Shown in pieces: positions 1 to 8,593 of a stretch of DNA of 64,000 nucleotides. The notes under the pieces are model-generated. The model searched no databases. It was not told the DNA's origin and was given only the letters and a program-made list of their open reading frames with translations. Numbering within the stretch: the stretch's first letter is position 1; every line of letters begins with the position of its first letter. Location of the stretch: positions 620,001 to 684,000 of the forward strand of contig NZ_CP121196.1 in NCBI RefSeq assembly GCF_039994875.1, given 5' to 3'. The position numbers were made by a program, and so were the translations under genes. Origin of the DNA: Telmatobacter sp. DSM 110680 (GTDB lineage: Bacteria; Acidobacteriota; Terriglobia; Terriglobales; Acidobacteriaceae).

Positions 1-76
1 CATTAAGAAGGCGGCCTCGTGGGAAGTGCAGTGAAACCACAAGTACACGTCATGACTTAGCAGGAGATGAGAGATC

Positions 77-1714
77 ATGAGGTATTGCACCAAATGTGGA
101 AACCAGCTTGAAGCTAACCTCAAGTTTTGCACTCAATGCGGCGCGCCAGCGCAGGCGCAACCGGAAACGCCGCAACTCGGAGACACTCAGCAACCAGCGT
201 CCAATCCCGCCCCTCAAGCCCAGCCGGTCCCCACTCCGCCACCAGCACCCGCTGCTGGGTGGCAAGCCCTGCCAGTCTCACCGATGCAGCCACAGCCTCC
301 TGCCAAGAAAAGCAGTTGGATTCCAGCCGTTCTCATCGCCCTTTCCGTGCTTGCATTCATCGCAGTTCTTGGCATCGGCGGATTGGTTTATGCCGGGTAC
401 AAGGTCAAGCAGAAAGCTACCGCAATGATTCACAAGGCAGAGAAGGACTCGTCCCCGCTCGGCCGCCTCGCTACTGATCTGAAAAGCGCTGACGCGAAGC
501 CGCGGGAGGCGCCGGACACGAATTCCCCGGATGCCTCCGCAGTGCTCGGCGATCTTGCCAAAATGCTCGGCGCGGCCACTCCCGAGATGACGCCGGGCGA
601 TGGAGATCCCGTTCCCAGCGTGTCCGAGCGCGATCCGGTCGAGCCCTGCCCCGCAGCATCTTTACCTCCGGAAAGCAGTGCGCGCATCCCACTGCAGGAA
701 GGCACCGTAATCACGACTGCCTGGGGCGTCAAATACCAGGACGTAGAGAGCCGTATTTCCGTCATGACCCCGACACCTGTCGCTATCGCGACGTCGCACA
801 CCACCAGCTCTTATAAAGACGACAATGGACGTGAACAAACCCCGTCCGCCCACAATTCCACTGTCTGCAATGTAGACATCGCATCTGCGGGCACCTATGT
901 GACGGTGGTAGGCACCCACATACCCGGCCTCATCCACGGTGTTACGCGTCTCAGAATGTCGGACAAGTCATTCAGCGAGGTCAAAGCCTCGGGCAAAACC
1001 AACTTTGAGTATCTTGATTTCATGCAGGCTGGCAATGCTGTGAAGCCGGTCCATGATGCCGGCCCTCTTGCTCGCGTCGAACCCCAGGATGTGCCATACC
1101 CGATGATCCTGAATGACGAGCGCACCACACTCCCATCGATTCATCTCGCCGGCATCTTCGAATCCAAACCTCCAGATCCAAGATCCAAAAAATGGCGTCC
1201 CAACCACGCCGCAGTCGACCTCTACGTTCTCGATGATGCAGCGGATCCCCTCGTCTTGCTCTGGAAGGAAAAAGATCCCGCCTTTCACGATGGCAAGTTT
1301 CGCGTCGAAGTCGTCAAGATCGACTTCAAGACCCAGCACCCTGTCAACACTGTCGAGAAACAGCTAACTGAACAAAAGCGCGCCGTCACCTACGGCATCT
1401 ACTTCGACTTCAACAAAGACACCATCAAGACAGAATCAGAGCCGGTGCTAAAGCAGATCGTCCAGGCCATGGCGGATAACCCCGCGTGGAAGCTGACCGT
1501 CGAGGGCCACACCGATAACATTGGCGGCGATTCCTACAATCTCGACCTATCTAAACGCCGGGCCGCAGCAGTGAAACAAGCGCTGGTCATGCGCTATCAC
1601 ATCGCCGCCGATCGTCTCTCGACCGATGGCTTCGGCGCATCCCGCCCCGTGGAAACTAACGACACGCTCGAAGGCCGCGCCCGCAATCGCCGTGTTGAAC
1701 TCACTCGCGAATAA
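77..1714 (+). CDS. zinc-ribbon / transmembrane / OmpA-domain fusion protein
   Basis: 545 residues. An N-terminal zinc ribbon has Cys4, Cys7, Cys18 and Cys21. A Pro/Ala/Gln-rich linker follows, then one transmembrane helix at about 81-107 and a long extracytoplasmic middle region. The C-terminal OmpA-like peptidoglycan-binding domain spans about 442-545, with the FDFNKDTIK start, the VEGHTDNIGG loop and the RARNRRVEL end that carry the usual Asp and Arg ligands for diaminopimelate. The predicted topology puts the zinc ribbon in the cytoplasm and the OmpA domain in the periplasm, so the protein could tie peptidoglycan to a cytoplasmic or membrane partner. The ATG is preceded by AGGAGAT at 62-68. 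The function is not known; the domain calls are strong, the role is inference. Confidence 0.85.
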   Translation: MRYCTKCGNQLEANLKFCTQCGAPAQAQPETPQLGDTQQPASNPAPQAQPVPTPPPAPAAGWQALPVSPMQPQPPAKKSSWIPAVLIALSVLAFIAVLGIGGLVYAGYKVKQKATAMIHKAEKDSSPLGRLATDLKSADAKPREAPDTNSPDASAVLGDLAKMLGAATPEMTPGDGDPVPSVSERDPVEPCPAASLPPESSARIPLQEGTVITTAWGVKYQDVESRISVMTPTPVAIATSHTTSSYKDDNGREQTPSAHNSTVCNVDIASAGTYVTVVGTHIPGLIHGVTRLRMSDKSFSEVKASGKTNFEYLDFMQAGNAVKPVHDAGPLARVEPQDVPYPMILNDERTTLPSIHLAGIFESKPPDPRSKKWRPNHAAVDLYVLDDAADPLVLLWKEKDPAFHDGKFRVEVVKIDFKTQHPVNTVEKQLTEQKRAVTYGIYFDFNKDTIKTESEPVLKQIVQAMADNPAWKLTVEGHTDNIGGDSYNLDLSKRRAAAVKQALVMRYHIAADRLSTDGFGASRPVETNDTLEGRARNRRVELTRE

Positions 1715-1888
1715 TCAGAGATGCCTCTCTCTTGAACAGAAAGTTCTCCGACCTGGCGGATGACTGCATGAACGGATAATCGCGAATCCGCCCCGCGGCT
1801 ACAACACGTGAACCACATGCCGTTTAGTCGCCGACCCGTAGAAGTCCGTAAAATCTGAACCAACGATCTCAAGGATGGATCAGCTTGT

Positions 1889-2572
1889 TCAGTTGGGCTG
1901 GTACGTGAGTTGCTCCCAGTCGTGTTGATTGTCGGGTGGCTGCGAGAGATTGCTCGGGACAACTCTGCCGCTGGCCCGATCCTTGTAGTAGTACGGCTCG
2001 TTGGCGAGTTGATATTCGTGGCCGTCGGAATCAGTGTACTTCGATTGCCCAAGAATGGCTTCTCGCGAGTAGCGATTGACGGCATTCGATCCGTCGTCAG
2101 AGCTGGCAGCTCCCGTGCCCGAAGACGAACTTGACCCCATGAGGACGAAGTCGACAGGCTGCACATCGGCTCCTGTTTTGAGGCGATAAATCTCCGCCTC
2201 CAGTTTGGCCATCTGCGCTGTGTTCCACTGCATCTGGGCTTCGCACGGCGGTGCAGAATAGTTCCAGGGATTCATCTGCTGTATCTGGACGGCACATTGG
2301 GCGTTCTGGTTCTGCAGCAGATTCCATTGCGTCTGCAGCTTGGCGAGAACCTGGCTGGAATCTGTCTGGCTGGAATTCGTCGATCTGGATTCGCCAGAAC
2401 GGGCAGGGATGCTGGCCGCGGCGGCACTCGCGTCGCTACTATATGAGGAACGCGATCGGCTGCTGGAGCTGGGTGGATTGATGAAATTCTTGTAGATTCC
2501 GCCGAGCGCTATGAACACAACAAGCGCGATGATCTTGACGCGGAGAGGCAGCGCTTTGATTTTTCCCCACAT
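1889..2572 (-). CDS. membrane-anchored hypothetical protein
   Basis: 227 residues, not recognised. One hydrophobic helix lies at about 12-28 after a basic N-terminus, followed by a Ser-rich stretch (about 34-60), a Gln-rich helical region containing two cysteines, and a Ser/Gly-rich linker. The C-terminus contains a compact motif (DGHEYQLANEPYYYKD) that looks like a small folded unit. The topology suggests an inner-membrane anchor with a periplasmic tail. The start is supported by AGGAGA five bases upstream of the ATG. It is convergent with the OmpA fusion gene, with 174 bp between them and no clear terminator. Confidence 0.6.
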   Translation of the reverse strand: MWGKIKALPLRVKIIALVVFIALGGIYKNFINPPSSSSRSRSSYSSDASAAAASIPARSGESRSTNSSQTDSSQVLAKLQTQWNLLQNQNAQCAVQIQQMNPWNYSAPPCEAQMQWNTAQMAKLEAEIYRLKTGADVQPVDFVLMGSSSSSGTGAASSDDGSNAVNRYSREAILGQSKYTDSDGHEYQLANEPYYYKDRASGRVVPSNLSQPPDNQHDWEQLTYQPN

Positions 2573-2891
2573 AGGAGTCTCCTTTGCACGAATCCTGATG
2601 GCTTCAATTTAAGACGGCCGGAAAAGAAGACAAAATGACCCAGCTTGGATGAAACGGTTCCTTGGTGCACGGGGTGCAGAGACGTTCCCAGGCGTGTGCG
2701 GCGGCGGAAGTATCGCCTAAGAGGACCGGCAATGATGACAATTCTGTGAAGAATCGTACCTGAAGGAGAGGGCACTTCTTTAACATTCTTTCGTCATACC
2801 AGGCGAGTTACCCACTTCACGGAAACTACTCAAATCTTGGGCTACTTCCCAGTCACTAATGGCTTAATTCCGCGTCGCGGCGTTTGGCTGG
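2573..2891. other. gene-free stretch
   Basis: This is 319 bp between two minus-strand genes. The short open frames here have no recognisable protein and no ribosome site. It probably holds the promoter of the 1889-2572 gene, but I see no clear promoter, hairpin or repeat. Confidence 0.4.
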
Positions 2892-3224
2892 TCAGGATTT
2901 GTCCAGTTCAAGCGGATCATATTCGATCGTCGCGCCTAGGTTGAAGCCATAGAGCTCTTCCTTCACGGTCGCCTCTACAGCCTGGAGGCTCCATGCGGGA
3001 TGAGTCTCCAAGGCGTCAAAGTAGCCGCCTTCCGGCGATTTCCCTCCTGCAACAAAGATGCTTGATGGCGCACTAAACAGCGACCGAATGAGCTTTTCCC
3101 GGCTTGGATCGAGAAACTGAAAACTTCCTTTTCCATCTTTGATGTCGATGATGCAGTGTATGCCCTGCGTATCCAAAACAAACCCATTTAGGCCGGGCTT
3201 GAGTTCGTAGACTGTGACACGCAT
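2892..3224 (-). CDS. small hypothetical protein
   Basis: 110 residues from the ATG at 3224, which has GAGG eight bases upstream. An upstream start at 3257 is possible but has no ribosome site. There is no signal peptide or membrane segment. The product looks like a compact cytoplasmic alpha/beta protein beginning MRVTVYELKPGLNGFVLDTQ. I do not recognise a family. The coding appearance (even composition, no rare-codon clusters) supports a real gene. Confidence 0.5.
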   Translation of the reverse strand: MRVTVYELKPGLNGFVLDTQGIHCIIDIKDGKGSFQFLDPSREKLIRSLFSAPSSIFVAGGKSPEGGYFDALETHPAWSLQAVEATVKEELYGFNLGATIEYDPLELDKS

Positions 3225-3436
3225 TTCTTGAACCTCGCGGATTACTGAATAAACCACATGGAAGAAATATCCAAGAGGATTCCACTTACGCCAAAACGCA
3301 CAGAGTGAGCTGTGATAATCGCGGGAAATAGACTACGCGATGATCGGGAGAGGTCGCGAGCTGCTGAGGTATCCCCACCCAAGAAACGGTGAAGCTGTTT
3401 CGCAAGTACGCACCGTGGTTGCAGGCTATCCAACCG

Positions 3437-5644
3437 CTACTTGGTTACTGTTTCGTCCCAGTCGAAACTCAGGTTAGAGATCTGGGTATTCAGATTGTCT
3501 AACGCCTGTGACTTCTGCTGCTCCAAGTCTGCGGTGTGTTTCCGTGTTGCCTGAAGCAGGTCTTCGGTGTGGTTAAGCTCATCCACGAAACGGCGGGCTG
3601 CATCGTTGCCTTTGAGGGCAGTCAAGTTTTCGCGATCGCGTGCTTCGTCGGCGGTAGCGGTTTGCTCCTCCTTCTTTGACTGTTCAATCTGGTGCTGCAA
3701 GTCGGCCACCTTGACCTGTGCATCGATGATCGGGTTGAGCTGGGTCTTCGCTTCCGGAACACGCTTGACGAGTTCAATGAGATACGAAGAGAAGTCCTCG
3801 TTTGCATTGAGGTTGACTCTGACGATTTCAGGTCCGTGCTCGTGCACCTCCAGCTTGGCTGTGGCGTGCGCAGAAACGGGTAGACGGAAGCGATAGAGAT
3901 TAGGTGCCGTCTCCGCGGGCTTTGATTCTTCATCGAGTACCCAATCGTTATTGCGGCGGGGATGCTCGAGCAATACCATGCGATCGACGTCGCCAGAGTT
4001 GTTGGCTGTGTAGGTCACCGATGCAACGTCCTTGTATGTCTCGATGATGGCGCCTTTACGCATTTCAACGTGGTGCAGGTTACGCTTGCTTTCGCGAGTG
4101 GCGACCTTGATACGCATCGCCTGGTCAGCGGCGTAGGAGAGCAAGCGCTTTTCGCCGGGATGGATGGGATCGAGAAGGCCTTCGCCAGCGAATTCACCAC
4201 TCTCAAAGATGGAAAAGCTTCCGGAGTCGAGAGTTAGCTTGGTTGTGTTTTCTAACCAAACGGCACGGAGTGGATGGGCTTCAGCCTCGCTCCACAAGGT
4301 AACGTGCTCTGCAGGGAATTCCTGTTGGAGAATCGCCACCATCGCGGATTCGTTCTTGAGGATGGTGACAGGCTGGGTGAGGGAATATTCAAAGAAGTCA
4401 TCGAAGGCATTCGTGGAAATGTCGCCTTCCTGGAGTGCATCGGTGGCGCGGAAGACGCCGCCTGTACTTGCATTAGTAGCCATTCCCATACTGCTGCTGT
4501 GACTGATGCCGGCGCCATTGCCGAACCCGCGCCCTTCCACGGTTACCGTTTGGTTGGCAGCTTTTGCCATCGGACGTGGAGCGCTTGCTGGAGGTGGCGC
4601 AAAGAGTTTTGCAGCTACTTCAGTCCTGTCCTTCTGCTCCGACTCTGCCGCCTCGTGAGTCTGCGGAGTTGTTTGGGCTTCTGTAGCGATGGGGATTTCG
4701 GGACGTCGAGCGTAGAGCGGCTGCGAAAGCGGCTGGATGAAGCTCTGCGGCGCACCGGCGACAAGGGCAAGTTGGACGTTATCCCAATCGGCACCAACGG
4801 TATTGTCGACGACAGCCCAGCCTTGCATCGTCGCGCTGCCGCTGGCTTCACGTGGAAAAACGAGGCGGTAGGTGGCTTTCCAGACGGGAACTTCGCTAAT
4901 GTAGCTGACGCGCAGTTGGCGCTCGCCGTGTCCAAGGGAGTTGAGGGTGAGGTGGCGCAGACCAGTGGAGTGAGTAGTTGAGAGTAACTCGAGATAGCGA
5001 TCGAGCTGTCCCTGTAGATTTGAATCGGTCGGGCGAACACTGAGTGCCGGGGTGAGTTCGATCACGCGGACTCCGCCGGAGGTTGCAACGAGAGTCAGAT
5101 AGAACTTGTCGACGGTGTTGGGACTGTCGGAACCACCGGATTTCTCGGTGCGCGATTCGATCGACATTAGCCGACCAGAGATCGTTCCGCCGGGCCCTCC
5201 GGTGACTTCGACGCGCTGGCCACGCAGGGCCTGGAAGAGCTCAGTTGAGGTAGGATCTTCTGACATTCCCAGCGAAAGCGATTTAAGCTGCTCGGCAAGC
5301 GGGGTGGTGGAGTTGTAGTTGACGCCGGCGATGTGTCCGCCGCCCTCGTCGAGCACGGTAAGCGACTGAAGGACGTCGTTCAATTGAGGTGAAGTGAAGT
5401 CGATGGCCACTCGCTGGTTGCCGTTGACGGTGCCGGCGTGTTCGAAATATCCCACTCCATTCTTGTAGAGCACCACCTTTCGGACAGGCAGATCTTTCAC
5501 CACAGACTCTTGCGCCGCTCCTAACTGTAACCCCTCTGGTCCAGCCAACTTTGGCGGCGTTGAGGGAAGTTGAAGCTTCTTAGTTTGGGCCGCTAAGGCC
5601 AAGGTGCATGAAGCAAGGCAAAAGGCGATAAGGGAGAGACGCAT
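3437..5644 (-). CDS. secreted DUF4139 domain protein
   Basis: 735 residues from the ATG at 5644, which has a GGAGG site 3 bases ahead and opens a good signal peptide (MRLSLIAFCLASCTLALAAQ). The frame is open further upstream, but without a ribosome site or signal sequence. The N-terminal part starts with a beta-rich VVLYKNGVGYFEHAG segment. The middle shows the DUF4139-type pattern around VSYISEVPVWKATYRLV. The last ~90 residues are a charged coiled coil (LQHQIEQSKKEEQTATADEA). Proteins of this kind (MuiA-like) are envelope proteins of unknown biochemical role. It is a single gene with no obvious operon partner. The domain call is fairly sure, the function is not. Confidence 0.75.
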   Translation of the reverse strand: MRLSLIAFCLASCTLALAAQTKKLQLPSTPPKLAGPEGLQLGAAQESVVKDLPVRKVVLYKNGVGYFEHAGTVNGNQRVAIDFTSPQLNDVLQSLTVLDEGGGHIAGVNYNSTTPLAEQLKSLSLGMSEDPTSTELFQALRGQRVEVTGGPGGTISGRLMSIESRTEKSGGSDSPNTVDKFYLTLVATSGGVRVIELTPALSVRPTDSNLQGQLDRYLELLSTTHSTGLRHLTLNSLGHGERQLRVSYISEVPVWKATYRLVFPREASGSATMQGWAVVDNTVGADWDNVQLALVAGAPQSFIQPLSQPLYARRPEIPIATEAQTTPQTHEAAESEQKDRTEVAAKLFAPPPASAPRPMAKAANQTVTVEGRGFGNGAGISHSSSMGMATNASTGGVFRATDALQEGDISTNAFDDFFEYSLTQPVTILKNESAMVAILQQEFPAEHVTLWSEAEAHPLRAVWLENTTKLTLDSGSFSIFESGEFAGEGLLDPIHPGEKRLLSYAADQAMRIKVATRESKRNLHHVEMRKGAIIETYKDVASVTYTANNSGDVDRMVLLEHPRRNNDWVLDEESKPAETAPNLYRFRLPVSAHATAKLEVHEHGPEIVRVNLNANEDFSSYLIELVKRVPEAKTQLNPIIDAQVKVADLQHQIEQSKKEEQTATADEARDRENLTALKGNDAARRFVDELNHTEDLLQATRKHTADLEQQKSQALDNLNTQISNLSFDWDETVTK

Positions 5645-6054
5645 GAATCCTCCATTCGAACAACGGTCAATTCGAAAACGTGCTGGAGCAAACAAACGGA
5701 ATGCTACTCGTTTGGACCCGGGCAAAGGCGAAAAGGTCCCCATGATATGTACTTCTCCCTTTGAACGGAGAGGTGGGATTTGCTTGCAAGGAATTTGTGG
5801 GCGAGGAACGGAATTATTCAAAATGTCAGCCGAAGGATACGGGTCGAGGAGGCCGGGAACGAAGAGCTTGAGCAAATAGCCTTCTCCATGCCAGCCTGCA
5901 ACTGAGGATGAAACAATCGAACACGTCTTCTGTTCGACCGTCGAGCAATCCGGACACCAGCCCGTTCCTCGGTCTCAGATTCGAGATTTGGGGCGACCGA
6001 ATATGGCCCTCTTGCATAAGATTCTGAGTGGTAATGATTTGCGTTGAGGCATTC
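5645..6054. other. gene-free divergent spacer
   Basis: This is 410 bp between the DUF4139 gene (minus) and a small plus-strand gene, expected to hold both promoters. The only structure seen is an inverted repeat at 5917-5937, listed separately. No convincing -35/-10 pair could be assigned by eye. Confidence 0.35.
5917..5937. promoter_or_regulatory. 7-bp perfect inverted repeat, possible operator
   Basis: TCGAACA (5917-5923) and TGTTCGA (5931-5937) are separated by 7 bases. The repeat lies in the divergent spacer about 118 bp before the small gene at 6055. No regulator gene is adjacent. A chance palindrome is possible. Confidence 0.25.
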
Positions 6055-6336
6055 ATGAACTTTGACTTAAAGGCAGCCGCGATTCTGCGAAAGCTCATCT
6101 ATCCAATTCAATTCCAAGCGGACCCATTGGACGGAATAGACCGCGTCATCACTCAAGTGGTGTTTGCGGACCATACGAGGGTGCCCCGGTCGGATGTCAT
6201 TGCAGCGATTGACGCTGGTCTGGCCAGCGACGCCCAGCTTTCTGGCCTCATCCCTCAGAGCCACTCGGAGGCAGTGATCCGTAGCTTTCTTTCAGCCTTG
6301 CGCATGCACCTTGAAGCCGATTCAACGAGAAGCTAG
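6055..6336 (+). CDS. small hypothetical protein
   Basis: 93 residues from the ATG at 6055, chosen because GAGG sits five bases upstream; GTG 6028 and ATG 6034 are in-frame alternatives. It reads as an all-helical, cytoplasmic protein (MNFDLKAAAILRKLIYPIQF). No signal peptide and no recognised family. The body alternates hydrophobic and charged residues like a real protein, but support is limited. Confidence 0.4.
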   Translation: MNFDLKAAAILRKLIYPIQFQADPLDGIDRVITQVVFADHTRVPRSDVIAAIDAGLASDAQLSGLIPQSHSEAVIRSFLSALRMHLEADSTRS

Positions 6337-6597
6337 ATCCGCAGCGAGTGGCCCAGAGCTCACGGACCTGAGCTAAGCATGACGCGCGGTGCAAGTTGCG
6401 GCAGCTGCAACGAGGTGCCGATCCGTGCGCTTGCCAACCCTCGGCTAATTGACCGCAGAAGCGATAGTAATCCCAAAAGGGGTCATGTCCGAGTAGCCCA
6501 CGACCCACTCGGAACCCCTATGCAAGTACGAATTCATTAAGCTAATGGCCGACAACCGGTGCGCCCGTTAAGATAGCTCATCCCCCGGGAGGCCTGA

Positions 6598-7845
6598 ATG
6601 AAGTCGAACCACGCCGTTCCTCCTGTCTGGTTAATGGGCCTCTCCAACGCCACCCTTGGACTCAGCACTGGCATCATCTTCTTCGTCATGCCCCAGTTGC
6701 TGGCCGCGGAGCACATCCCCGAGGCCAAAATCGCGGCCATCACCGCCGTGGCCATGTCTGCGAATTTCTGGGCTGTCATCTTCTCACCGATCCTCGACGT
6801 ACATTTCAGTCGCCGCTGGTATGCCGCTTCCTTTGCCTGGTTGGCGTCCGCTCTCCTCTTCACCGCTGTCTTGAATCTCCGTCATCTGCTTCTCCTTGAA
6901 GTTGTGCTCACGCTCGTCGTAGTCACAGCGGGCCTTTCCGCTTCGGCGCTCGGCGGATGGCTCTCATCAATTTGTCCTCACGATAAACAGAACCAACTTA
7001 GCGCCTGGATGAACATCGCACTCGTCTGCGGCACCGGAATTGCATCGGTCATGGGAGGCGAACTGGTCCGTCATTTGCCCGTGATCCTTGGCGCCGTCAT
7101 CGCAGGTGCCATGATCTCCATCCCCACCATCATCTTTCTCTTCATGCCCGCTCCGGGACCTGACAGGCGTCTCGCCGGCGAGAGCTTTGCTCAATTCAAC
7201 CGCGAGGTGCTGGCACTGTTACGCCGTCGGCAAGTGCTCATCGCTCTGCTTCTCTTCGTCTCGCCGTGCAGTTCCTTTGCTCTTACCAACATCCTGGGTG
7301 GCCTCGGCGCCGAGTTCCACGCCTCGCCGCGAGTTGTCAGCCTCGCTGGAGGCGGCGGGGCATTTATCTCAGGACTTCTTGGGTGTCTTCTGTTTCCTCT
7401 GATTGCCCGCGGCAGGCGCCTGCGCCTTCTCTATCTGGTCAACGGTATCGTGGGAAGCCTATTCACGCTCAGCCTCATCGTGCTACCCCACGTACCGTGG
7501 ACCTTCGGCCTTGCTCTTCTCGGTGAATTCCTCTTCCAGGCCGGCTCCTATTGCATCCAGATCGGGATCGTCTTTGAAACTATCGGCAAAGACAATCCGC
7601 TAGCCGCTACAACGTTCGCATTCCTCACCGCGGCCACCAACATCCCCGTCACCTACATGATGGTCGCTGACGGCCGTGGATACGCCATGAGCGGCTTAGC
7701 CGGCAGCTTTTCCATCGACGCGGCCGTCAGCATAGTGGCGTGCATCCTGCTGGGCCTGTTCCTCTATTGGATCCCCGGCGGAGGATTCGGCAAAGACCTC
7801 AAAACAATCGAGCCGCACGAGCCGCTCCTCCAGCAAGAGCGATGA
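6598..7845 (+). CDS. MFS transporter
   Basis: 415 residues with about 12 hydrophobic helices, the size and layout of a major facilitator permease. The N-terminal half has the helix 1 pattern LMGLSNATLGLSTGIIFFVMP, and an FSPILDVHFSRRW segment sits in the loop-2/3 position of the family signature. The overall look is like AmpG/PAT-type importers, but the substrate cannot be told. The ATG follows GGGAGG at 6588-6592. The gene stands alone, with no enzyme partner on either side. Confidence 0.8.
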   Translation: MKSNHAVPPVWLMGLSNATLGLSTGIIFFVMPQLLAAEHIPEAKIAAITAVAMSANFWAVIFSPILDVHFSRRWYAASFAWLASALLFTAVLNLRHLLLLEVVLTLVVVTAGLSASALGGWLSSICPHDKQNQLSAWMNIALVCGTGIASVMGGELVRHLPVILGAVIAGAMISIPTIIFLFMPAPGPDRRLAGESFAQFNREVLALLRRRQVLIALLLFVSPCSSFALTNILGGLGAEFHASPRVVSLAGGGGAFISGLLGCLLFPLIARGRRLRLLYLVNGIVGSLFTLSLIVLPHVPWTFGLALLGEFLFQAGSYCIQIGIVFETIGKDNPLAATTFAFLTAATNIPVTYMMVADGRGYAMSGLAGSFSIDAAVSIVACILLGLFLYWIPGGGFGKDLKTIEPHEPLLQQER

Positions 7846-7960
7846 TTTCGCGTGCCACTTCGAATGGTGGGATCACTGTGCCTGATGCGAGGACGGCAGA
7901 CCGGAACGCCACTCATGCACTGAGAATCGACCATCGGAGTATGAGTGCTCAACGTTGTTA

Positions 7961-8469
7961 TCAGTTCGCGTGTTTGCCTGCATCGCAGCAAGCGAAGGCT
8001 AAGATTAGGCATAGGAAGGATTGTCCACGATCCGCTCGGAACCCAAAGGTTAAATCATCAGCCGTCTTTACGAAACGCGCATCGATCCCGCCCATCAAAC
8101 CTGCAATGAAATTGAACGAGAGAGTCCCGGCGACCCCGGTGATGCAGCCTGATAACGCATAGGCGGCCATCGCGGCCACAGCATAAAGAACTGGTGACGA
8201 CGCCGTCATGGATTTCGGAATATTTATGTTGAGATTGAAGTGCACGAAGGGAAACACAATTATCCCGATTGGATAGGTGAACTGCTGCATCTCTTCGAGG
8301 AAACAGTATTGGATGAAGACGAGTACTGGCGGCTACGATGTCGACGACGAATATAAGCCACTGAAGAGACAATGCCGCAGAGCAGCAGGATGCTTCGTAA
8401 TGTCCTTGCAGTTCGCAGTTCTTTTTCTACGGGAACTATTTGTGCCTGAATCGTGTCCACCCCTTTCAT
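7961..8469 (-). pseudogene. decayed small membrane-protein gene
   Basis: Pieces of one hydrophobic protein appear to be spread over several minus-strand frames. From 8469 a start plus helix (TLRSILLLCGIVSSVAYI) is open. After a shift near 8350 the reading continues as VVDIVAASTR. From 8290 the third frame gives two hydrophobic helices (VLYAVAAMAAYALSGC and AGTLSFNFIAGLMGG) ending at 7961. A stop lies just before the last piece. The N-terminal part faintly resembles small DUF998-like membrane proteins; this is a guess. The whole 7846-8593 stretch otherwise has no gene and may be a decaying region. Confidence 0.25.
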
Positions 8470-8593
8470 CGGTCAGCGGGTGGTAGACCCAGCACTTAGA
8501 ACACAGCCTAGCCAGATGTCCGCGGCCAGGCCAAGGCAAAATGGACCTTGCATAGATACTCTTTCGGTTAATGGAGTCGAGTTCCTTGCAAAT

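Noticed and set aside
2573-3436. Possible repeat shared by the two spacers at 2690-2740 and 3350-3400
   Set aside because: Both can be read as short frames containing GDTSAA, but the bases do not align beyond a few positions.
7740-8162. 140-codon plus-strand open frame overlapping the end of the MFS gene
   Set aside because: No ribosome site, no domain, and it starts inside the MFS coding sequence.
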